From an uncultured Bacteroidales bacterium (GTDB taxonomy: Bacteria > Bacteroidota > Bacteroidia > Bacteroidales > UBA932): a DNA stretch of 6,966 nt. This document shows, in pieces, positions 1 through 5,634 of this stretch; the first letter of the stretch is position 1, and each line of letters starts with the position of its first letter. Both the position numbers and the translations under genes were made by a program. The stretch spans positions 1 through 6,966 of the forward strand of contig CAMHFA010000057.1 in assembly GCA_946184255.1 (NCBI GenBank), written 5' to 3'. Under the pieces are notes generated by a model. The model made no database searches and was not told the DNA's origin. It saw nothing but the letters and a program-made list of their open reading frames with translations.

Positions 1-1185
1 GTCGGGCTTGAACAATGCAAGGAACGGATGCTCGGCGCGGTAGGTGTCCCAGAGGGAGAAAACAGTGTAGTTGGTGAACCCGTCAGCATGGTGGATCTCA
101 TGGTCAAGACCGCGATAGGATCCATCCACGTCCATATAGATAGAAGGGTTGATCATTGTATGATAGAGGGAAGTGTAGAACATCTTCTTTTCCGCTTCCG
201 TTCCTTCTATCTCCATCTGTGAAAGCTCTTTTTCCCATGCTTTTCCTGCAGCTGAGGCTATCTGGTCGAAGGTCTTGCCTTCGGCCTCGGCCTTGAGGTT
301 CTTCATGGCACCGGTGGTTCCTGTTGAGGAGAGGGCGACCTTGACTGTAAGCTTGGGATTCTTCGAGGTGTTGAACTTGAACCAGGCAACCACTTTCCGT
401 CCGGCCATGGCAGGGAAGTTACGGCTGTTGTCGAACTTGCTCCAGCCTCCCTTGTAATCAACCTTCTGACGGTCCACGTAACCATATTCAATGACAGACT
501 GGGAGAATTCGATTGCGAAATAGGTGTAGTTGGTCCTTGCCCAGCCGTCGGTGATGCGGTAGCCGACCACATGGGTGGGATCCTGGACCTGCACCTCCGC
601 CCAAAGGGTCTTTCCATCGTAGTCGTAGATGCCGTGGATCAGGTCGAGGATGATATGTCCGTCAGCAGGGTAAGTATATTCATGTACCCCGACCCTGGTG
701 GTGGCGGTCAGCCTGGCCTTTATGCCGTAGTCATCGAGAGTTACCTCGTAATAACCCGGCCTGGCACTTTCGGAAGAATGGCTGAACCGGCTGCGGAATC
801 CTCCATCGGGATTGTCGGCAGTTCCGGGATTCAGTTTCAACTGTCCTGTGGCCGGCATTATCAGAATATCTCCAAGGTCTGAATGACCGGTGCCGCTGAA
901 ATGGGTATGACTGAAACCGACAATCGTGGGGTCGGTGTAGCGGTAGCCGGCGCAGGTCTCATAGACCATCGGCTGGTACTTCCCGTTTATGTTATGGGGA
1001 ATGGTGTCAGTGTCGGGACTTAGCTGGACGCCTCCGAACGGGACGCAGGCCCCGGGGAAGGTGTGGCCCATGCCATCAGTGCCGATGAATGGATCGACAT
1101 AACTTGTCTTGGTCTGGGCCGGCAACTGGAATGCCGGAATAACCAACACTGCCAGCAGCAGTAGCGTGATTTGTAATCTATTCAT
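1..1185 (-). CDS. GH92 family alpha-mannosidase, secreted, C-terminus cut by window edge
   Basis: Read on the minus strand from ATG at 1185, the frame stays open for 395 codons to the window edge, so this is the N-terminal half of a protein that is usually about 750 residues. It has a signal peptide (residues 1-24, hydrophobic core ending LPAQ). The mature start VDPFIGT is followed by GHTFPGACVPFGGVQLSPDT (41-60), GFSHTHFSGTGHSDLGD (90-106) and WDTYR (379-383). This order is characteristic of glycoside hydrolase family 92, calcium-dependent exo-alpha-mannosidases that trim host N-glycans or yeast mannan. The catalytic acid, base and linkage-determining residues lie in the missing C-terminal half, so linkage specificity cannot be judged. 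Its ATG overlaps the stop of the upstream esterase as ATGA, which implies translational coupling and co-expression. It is expected to act in the periplasm or at the cell surface. The family call is very secure; the substrate is inferred. Confidence 0.95.
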   Translation of the reverse strand, partial: MNRLQITLLLLAVLVIPAFQLPAQTKTSYVDPFIGTDGMGHTFPGACVPFGGVQLSPDTDTIPHNINGKYQPMVYETCAGYRYTDPTIVGFSHTHFSGTGHSDLGDILIMPATGQLKLNPGTADNPDGGFRSRFSHSSESARPGYYEVTLDDYGIKARLTATTRVGVHEYTYPADGHIILDLIHGIYDYDGKTLWAEVQVQDPTHVVGYRITDGWARTNYTYFAIEFSQSVIEYGYVDRQKVDYKGGWSKFDNSRNFPAMAGRKVVAWFKFNTSKNPKLTVKVALSSTGTTGAMKNLKAEAEGKTFDQIASAAGKAWEKELSQMEIEGTEAEKKMFYTSLYHTMINPSIYMDVDGSYRGLDHEIHHADGFTNYTVFSLWDTYRAEHPFLALFKPD

Positions 1186-2264
1186 TTTATGCCGTATTTA
1201 CGCAGGATCTTTTTAACGGGCTTCTCGATGGACTGGGCCCAGAGCTGGTAGCCGCGGTCGGAAGGATGGGTTCCGTCCTGGGTGGTCTCGTGGTCCTTTG
1301 CGGAAGCGTTGGGATAGATGTAATAAACATCCTTGTACTTCTTGCAGGCGATCTTCATCAGGCTGTCGGCTGCTGCAATCCTGTCGGCTTCAGCCTTATC
1401 CCTGTTCTTGTCGAAATTACGCCATTCCCTGTAGATGGTCCTCTGGAAGATCAACGGCTTTCCCGGGTGGGCAGCCTGGACCTTTTCGATGAAGGGGAAC
1501 AGGCGCTCCTCGATCTGCTCGATTGAAGGATTCGAGAAAGGATCGAAAATGAAGGCGTCCACGTCGGCTGCTGCCAGGACATCTGCGAAATAGCTCTGGA
1601 GTTTGCAGTTTCCGCTGCATCCAAGGCTGAGAAGCTGAAGTCCGGTGTCTCTCGAGAAGATCGCAGGATAAGCCATACCGGCACGGCTGGTTGAAATACC
1701 GTGGGTGAAGCTGGACCCGAAGATACCGATCCTGTAACGGAAGGGGTTCGGGATGGCCTCAAGGACAGAACCTTCCTCCACACCGATCTTGACTGAATAT
1801 TCCTCACTGAGAATCGGAAGATACAGAAGGCATTCCTTCATTGTTCCGTCCATGTTGGAGATTACGTTGAACGGCTTTTTCAAGTCGCCGGGAACTCCTG
1901 CTCCGGCCCAGATCCATTTGCCGTCCTTCTTGATGTACAAGTCATAACCCCTTGCAGAGAAACCTCCGGTGTTGTTGGGATAGCCGACATCGCCGTATTC
2001 TGTAAGGATAGAAATGTTTTTGGCGTTGGTCCTGAAAGCTACGCCTATTCCGGCGGAATTCCTGACCTGGTTGTTTTCGCTGGCCGTGAAACCTTTGAAT
2101 TTGACCGTGTCCACCCTGTGATAGGGGTTGGGCGTGTTCATGAGTTTGCCCGTGAGGGTCAGGTCACTGGCTTCAGTGTAAACGATTTTTGGAGTGGTAG
2201 GCGTCTGTGCGCACATCAGGAATGAGATTCCTGCCACGATAAAAGACAATGCTACTTTTTTCAT
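1182..2264 (-). CDS. Secreted SGNH/GDSL-type esterase with GxDLY N-terminal domain (paralogue 2)
   Basis: This 360-residue protein has a signal peptide (1-20, ending MCAQ). Next comes a beta-rich N-terminal domain with the GYDLY signature (106-110), then an SGNH hydrolase domain from about residue 178. Visible SGNH blocks are GSSFTHG (183-189, nucleophile probably Ser185), LGCSGN (214-219, oxyanion glycine/asparagine region), DPFSN (241-245, block III asparagine) and DGTHP (330-334, Asp330 and His333 completing the triad). The family contains carbohydrate esterases that remove acetyl or other acyl groups, but the substrate cannot be read here. It is the second of two tandem paralogues: its ATG shares one base with the stop of the upstream copy (TAATG), and its own TGA overlaps the GH92 start (ATGA). 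The C-terminal halves of the two copies are about 80% identical by eye, and the N-terminal halves less so. All catalytic residues are kept, so it is probably active. Confidence 0.93.
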   Translation of the reverse strand: MKKVALSFIVAGISFLMCAQTPTTPKIVYTEASDLTLTGKLMNTPNPYHRVDTVKFKGFTASENNQVRNSAGIGVAFRTNAKNISILTEYGDVGYPNNTGGFSARGYDLYIKKDGKWIWAGAGVPGDLKKPFNVISNMDGTMKECLLYLPILSEEYSVKIGVEEGSVLEAIPNPFRYRIGIFGSSFTHGISTSRAGMAYPAIFSRDTGLQLLSLGCSGNCKLQSYFADVLAAADVDAFIFDPFSNPSIEQIEERLFPFIEKVQAAHPGKPLIFQRTIYREWRNFDKNRDKAEADRIAAADSLMKIACKKYKDVYYIYPNASAKDHETTQDGTHPSDRGYQLWAQSIEKPVKKILRKYGIK

Positions 2265-3349
2265 TATTTGATTCCGTATTTCTTCAGTATTCTCTTGACT
2301 GGTTTTTCTATCGATTCGGCCCAGAGCTGGTAGCCGTAGTTTGAAGGATGGGTACCGTCGATGGAGGCTTCGTGGTTTTTCGCCGTTGCGTTGGGATAGA
2401 TGTAATAGACATCCTTGTATTTCTTGCAGGCGATCTTCATCAGGCTGTCGGCCACTGCCAGTTTGGCGGTTTCAGAAACGCGTGACCCGTCGTTGAAATT
2501 GCGGCTCTCACGGTAGATTGTGCGCTGGAAAATCAGCGGTTTGCCGGGATGGGCGGCCTGGATCTTTTCGATGAACGGGAACAAGCGCTCCTTGATCATC
2601 GTAGGATTCGGATTTGAAAAAGCATCGAATATGTAGGCGTCCACGTCGGCAGCTGCAAGGACGTCCGCGAAATAGTCCTGAAGCTTGCTGTTGCCGCTGC
2701 ATCCAAGGCTGAGGAGCTGGAGTCCCGTGTTGCGGGAGAACTGTGCGGGATAGGTCATCCCGGCCCTGCCGGTGGAAGATCCATGAGTGTAGCTGGAACC
2801 GAATATTCCGATCCTGTGACGGAAAGGATTTGGAGAAGCTACGATGTGGGATCCTTCCTCAACGCCTATTTTTATGGAACGTTCCTCACTGTAGAGAGGC
2901 AGGTACAGCAAGCATTCCTTTTCACCCGGATCCATGTCCTTTATCAAGGTATAGGGCTTGTCGAGGTTGGCATCTCCGGGGACTCCGGATGCTGCCCAGA
3001 GCCATTCTCCGTTTTTACGGATATAGAGGTCATAGCCTCTGGCGGCTATTCCGTTGGTGTTGGTGGGATGACCTATTTCTCCGTAAACGGTCAATATGGA
3101 AATGGAAGGGCTGTCAGTCTTGAATGCCACTGCGATTCCCGAAGAGTTGCGGACCTGGTTGTTTTCAGTTTTGGTGAAACCCTTGAACCTGACAGTGTCC
3201 ACCCTGTGATAAGGATTGGGTGTGTTCATCAGCTTTCCCGTCAAGGTAAACTCGCTGGCTTCGGTGTAAACATAATCCGGAGTCTGGGCTACCAAGGTAA
3301 GGCAAAGGAAAAATGCAGGCAGTAATGCAAGGCATTTGTTCGTGTTCAT
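2264..3349 (-). CDS. Secreted SGNH/GDSL-type esterase with GxDLY N-terminal domain (paralogue 1)
   Basis: This is the first gene of the minus-strand operon and encodes 361 residues. A signal peptide (1-22, ending LVAQ) precedes the GxDLY-type domain with GYDLY at 105-109. The SGNH hydrolase domain shows GSSYTHG (184-190, probable nucleophile Ser186), LGCSGN (215-220), DAFSN (242-246) and DGTHP (331-335, Asp331 and His334). Known relatives are extracytoplasmic carbohydrate esterases; the acyl group and sugar are not determinable from sequence alone. It differs from its downstream paralogue mainly in the signal peptide, the loop after the block III asparagine, and the segment after TIYRE (near 276-300), where substrate preference might diverge. 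Its TAA shares one base with the next ATG. The start at 3349 is supported by the signal peptide and by a promoter-like -7 box about 23 bp upstream. Confidence 0.93.
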   Translation of the reverse strand: MNTNKCLALLPAFFLCLTLVAQTPDYVYTEASEFTLTGKLMNTPNPYHRVDTVRFKGFTKTENNQVRNSSGIAVAFKTDSPSISILTVYGEIGHPTNTNGIAARGYDLYIRKNGEWLWAASGVPGDANLDKPYTLIKDMDPGEKECLLYLPLYSEERSIKIGVEEGSHIVASPNPFRHRIGIFGSSYTHGSSTGRAGMTYPAQFSRNTGLQLLSLGCSGNSKLQDYFADVLAAADVDAYIFDAFSNPNPTMIKERLFPFIEKIQAAHPGKPLIFQRTIYRESRNFNDGSRVSETAKLAVADSLMKIACKKYKDVYYIYPNATAKNHEASIDGTHPSNYGYQLWAESIEKPVKRILKKYGIK

Positions 3350-3371
3350 AAGTCGTCAATGTGGATTAACA

Positions 3372-3379
3372 CAAAATTA
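3372..3379 (-). promoter_or_regulatory. Bacteroidetes-type -7 box for the esterase/mannosidase operon
   Basis: The minus strand reads TAATTTTG, a full match to the Bacteroidetes primary-sigma -7 consensus TAnnTTTG. It lies about 22 bases upstream of the ATG at 3349. No good TTTG -33 element is present 19-21 bases further upstream (GAAC or TGAA there), so the promoter may be weak or activator-dependent. The call rests on the motif and its position only. Confidence 0.5.
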
Positions 3380-3382
3380 CAA

Positions 3383-3390
3383 TTATTTTG
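3383..3390 (+). promoter_or_regulatory. Possible -7 box for the metallophosphoesterase gene
   Basis: The plus strand reads TTATTTTG, one mismatch from TAnnTTTG. It sits about 30 bases upstream of the likely ATG at 3420 and almost back to back with the minus-strand -7 box. No clear -33 element is seen. In such AT-rich sequence a chance match is plausible. Confidence 0.25.
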
Positions 3391-3393
3391 CTA

Positions 3394-3409
3394 CATTAGT
3401 TCATTAGTT
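3394..3409. repeat. 8-bp tandem repeat in the divergent intergenic region
   Basis: CATTAGTT occurs twice in direct succession and is followed by CATGATTG, which shares the CAT and then overlaps the possible ATG at 3411. It could be a small direct-repeat operator or simple slippage; nothing else in the sequence decides between these. Confidence 0.45.
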
Positions 3410-3419
3410 CATGATTGAG

Positions 3420-4796
3420 ATGAAAAAGATACTGATGATAGCTCTCGCGTGTATGCTGATAGGTTGCGACGGGAGCAAGGTGGTACTTTCCCTTGCAGTT
3501 GTCAGTGACGTCCACATAAACACGGGTGTTCCGATGACTTCTGAAAAATGGACTTCGGCCCTGAATCAGCTGGCCGCAAAGGCTGCTGAAAATGATGCCG
3601 ACGGCCTTGACGGAGTGCTGGTCGCAGGAGACCTGATCGACTATCCAAGCGAGCATTTCCTCGGCGAGTTCAAGAGGGTATACGAGTCTGTCCTGGATCC
3701 CGTCAAGGTGCCTCTCATCTATACCGTAGGCAATCACGATGTCCCTAAATACAGGTGGGACTCGACCATGGTCTCGGATGCTTCCTATATCCGTAAACTT
3801 CTGGGGGATAATTATTTCCTTACGGATGTCGATGCTGTTTCAGGGAAAGGTCTGGAGTGCAGGCACTGTGAGATCGGTGGTTATGACGTGATAGCGATAA
3901 CTCCGGACGGAACCGGTCCGGTGGTGTACAGTCCCGAAGCCCTCGAATGGCTGGATTCGACACTGTCGGAGATCACCTCGAAGAGGCCAGGCCGTTACGT
4001 GATAGTGATCACCCATCCTATGCTCTACGACACCGTTTACGGGAGTCTCCTTGGTGAAGCAGAAGGAATCTGGAAATCCTCCCTTCCCGGCTACTGGGCT
4101 ACCCGCGAAATTCCTGAGATACTGTCAAAATATCCCCAGGTGGTTGCATTCGGAGGCCATCTGCATTTCCCGTTGAACGATCCCAGGAGCATCTGGCAGG
4201 GCTCTTTCACTGCACTGGGATGCGCATCGGTACGCTACATGGCTTTGGAGGCAGGAGGCTACGAGGACATGGCCGGCCAGACCGTGATGAAAGACAAGGA
4301 TGAGTTCTCGCAGGGCAACCTGATCCAGTTCGACTGCAGGGGAAACATGAGGATCCTGAGGATGGATTTCTACAACCATTCTGTGATAGGGGAGCCTCTT
4401 GTCATCCCGCGTCCGTCCAGGAAGGGGAAGCATCTTGAGGAATATTCATTCGACCGTCGCAGGTCTTTGAATATGCCACCGTCCCTCTCTTCTATGGACC
4501 TGTCCTCCGACTCGGCAGGAATTACCGTTTCCTTCGCTTCCGGCACCGACGACGAATTCGTCCACCACTACGAAGTCTCCCTGTCCCGAAACGGCTCGGT
4601 CCTTGCAACCAAGAAGATTCTGGCAGATTTTTACAAGCATCCCCTTCCATCGGAGATGAAACCTTCGTGGACGGTGCAATTCGCATCGGACGGGCTTCCG
4701 GATGGCTTTGAATCCGGGAAATATTCAGTGTCCCTGACGGCCGTTGATTCATGGGATGCCGCCAGCGAGACCCTGGTAAAGGAAATTGAATTATAA
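3420..4796 (+). CDS. Calcineurin-like metallophosphoesterase lipoprotein with FN3-like C-terminal domain
   Basis: From ATG at 3420 this gives 458 residues. I prefer this start to the in-frame ATG at 3411 because it yields a classic MKK lipoprotein signal peptide, while 3411 adds an acidic residue to the n-region; neither has a strong Shine-Dalgarno. The lipobox is LIGC with Cys16, so the protein is membrane-anchored outside the cytoplasm. Metallophosphoesterase motifs appear in order: DVH (Asp30, His32), GD (Asp71), GNHD (Asn105, His106), the THP histidine (His199) and GHLH (His247, His249). The two-metal active site therefore looks complete. Residues from about 357 to the end form a beta-rich fibronectin-III-like domain. 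The family cleaves phosphomono- or diesters; the substrate is unknown. xth follows after 18 bp, so the two may be co-transcribed. The gene is divergent from the esterase/mannosidase operon. Confidence 0.88.
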   Translation: MKKILMIALACMLIGCDGSKVVLSLAVVSDVHINTGVPMTSEKWTSALNQLAAKAAENDADGLDGVLVAGDLIDYPSEHFLGEFKRVYESVLDPVKVPLIYTVGNHDVPKYRWDSTMVSDASYIRKLLGDNYFLTDVDAVSGKGLECRHCEIGGYDVIAITPDGTGPVVYSPEALEWLDSTLSEITSKRPGRYVIVITHPMLYDTVYGSLLGEAEGIWKSSLPGYWATREIPEILSKYPQVVAFGGHLHFPLNDPRSIWQGSFTALGCASVRYMALEAGGYEDMAGQTVMKDKDEFSQGNLIQFDCRGNMRILRMDFYNHSVIGEPLVIPRPSRKGKHLEEYSFDRRRSLNMPPSLSSMDLSSDSAGITVSFASGTDDEFVHHYEVSLSRNGSVLATKKILADFYKHPLPSEMKPSWTVQFASDGLPDGFESGKYSVSLTAVDSWDAASETLVKEIEL

Positions 4797-4814
4797 AGAC
4801 AACAGGTTAGGAAT

Positions 4815-5570
4815 ATGAAATTTATCAGTTGGAATGTGAACGGCCTGAGGGCCTGCGCCGGAAAGGGCGATTTCGACAAGGCCTTCAGCGAACTTGATGC
4901 AGATTTCTTCTGCCTCCAGGAGACAAAGATGCAGCCCGGGCAGCTGGATCTGGAGTACCTTGGTTACACCTCGTACTGGAATTCGGCGGAGAAGAAAGGC
5001 TATTCGGGGACGGCAATATATTCAAAGCACCAACCGCTTTCGGTGACTTACGGAATAGGAGTCGAGGAGCATGACCACGAGGGCAGGGTAATCACCCTCG
5101 AGATGCCGGAGTTCTACCTTGTCTGCGTCTATACCCCCAACTCCCAGGACGGCCTCAAGAGGCTGGATTACAGGATGACATGGGACGACGCTTTCCGTGA
5201 ATATGTTCTCGGCCTGAAGGCCAAGAAGGGAGTCGTCATCTGCGGCGACATGAATGTTGCCCACGAAGAGATAGACATCAAGAACCCCAAGGCAAACCGC
5301 CGCAACGCAGGATTCACGGATGAGGAGAGGGAAAAGTTTTCGGTACTGCTTGATTCCGGCTTCGTGGACACCTGGCGTTCCCAGAACCCGGACGAGGTGA
5401 AATATTCCTGGTGGTCCTACCGGTTCAACGCGCGCGCGAACAACGCCGGGTGGAGAATCGACTATTTTCTTGTCTCTGACAACTTTAAAGACAGAATCGC
5501 CGGCACGGGCATCCACAATGAAATCTTCGGCTCCGATCATTGCCCCGTTGAGTTGGACCTCGACCTTTGA
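4815..5570 (+). CDS. xth: Exodeoxyribonuclease III (AP endonuclease, ExoA/Xth family)
   Basis: This is a complete 251-residue cytoplasmic enzyme of the EEP (endonuclease/exonuclease/phosphatase) superfamily and of typical length. Signature segments are SWNVNGLRA (5-13, metal-contacting Asn7), LQETK (34-38, Glu36 binding Mg2+), YTPNSQ (106-111, Tyr106), GDMNVAHEEID (144-154, Asp145 and Asn147), the WRIDYFLVS segment (213-221) and GSDHCPV (239-245, Asp241 and catalytic His242). It incises DNA at abasic sites and removes 3' blocking groups in base excision repair. No residue appears to be missing. A purine-rich AGGTTAGGA lies just upstream of the ATG and can serve as ribosome binding site, one of the better ones in the window. 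Its short distance from the preceding lipoprotein gene suggests co-transcription. Confidence 0.96.
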   Translation: MKFISWNVNGLRACAGKGDFDKAFSELDADFFCLQETKMQPGQLDLEYLGYTSYWNSAEKKGYSGTAIYSKHQPLSVTYGIGVEEHDHEGRVITLEMPEFYLVCVYTPNSQDGLKRLDYRMTWDDAFREYVLGLKAKKGVVICGDMNVAHEEIDIKNPKANRRNAGFTDEEREKFSVLLDSGFVDTWRSQNPDEVKYSWWSYRFNARANNAGWRIDYFLVSDNFKDRIAGTGIHNEIFGSDHCPVELDLDL

Positions 5571-5596
5571 TTTTTGAAGTTTTCATTGTATATTAG
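5566..5596 (+). promoter_or_regulatory. Promoter candidate for the BACON/OB-fold lipoprotein, overlapping the xth stop codon
   Basis: TTTG at 5566-5569, overlapping the xth TGA, is followed after 19 bases by TATATTAG at 5589-5596. This fits the Bacteroidetes pattern TTTG, 19-21 bases, TAnnTTTG, with one mismatch in the -7 box. Transcription would begin about 30 bases before the ATG at 5635. No terminator hairpin is visible between xth and the lipoprotein gene, so read-through is also possible. Confidence 0.45.
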
Positions 5597-5634
5597 CAGA
5601 CTAAGCGCATGGGCAAACACAAAATAACACGATA

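Larger units (their letters stand above)
1182..3349 (-). repeat. Tandem gene duplication of the GxDLY-SGNH esterase
   Basis: Two consecutive same-strand genes of 361 and 360 codons align almost end to end with very few indels. They share long identical stretches such as ERLFPFIEK, AAHPGKPLIFQRTIYRE, SLMKIACKKYKDVYYIYPN and the C-terminus KYGIK. The DNA of the two copies has diverged at many synonymous positions, so this is an old duplication kept under selection rather than a recent copy or an assembly artefact. Confidence 0.9.

Noticed and set aside
303..617. Minus-strand frame inside the GH92 region
   Set aside because: It is an alternative reading frame of the mannosidase. The frame from 1185 carries the clear GH92 motifs, and this one is low-complexity Ser/Pro/Arg without a domain.
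2783..3325. 180-codon open frame on the plus strand
   Set aside because: It lies entirely antisense to paralogue 1 of the esterase, which has a signal peptide and complete SGNH motifs. The antisense translation shows no recognisable domain and has no matching frame over the same stretch of the second copy.
3411..3419. Upstream ATG as the start of the metallophosphoesterase
   Set aside because: It adds Met-Ile-Glu before a typical MKK lipoprotein signal, has no better ribosome binding site, and lies directly against the octamer repeat. It remains possible but is less likely than 3420.
3396..3737. 113-codon minus-strand frame crossing the divergent intergenic region
   Set aside because: It is antisense to the metallophosphoesterase N-terminus and runs through the promoter region; no domain is recognisable.
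5022..5540. 172-codon open frame on the minus strand
   Set aside because: It is antisense to xth, whose family motifs are all present. The frame has no recognisable motif and no promoter or ribosome binding site that I could see.
5571..5600. Possible terminator after xth
   Set aside because: The T-rich stretch and TGAAGTTTTCA give at most a 4-bp stem, too weak to call a rho-independent terminator.
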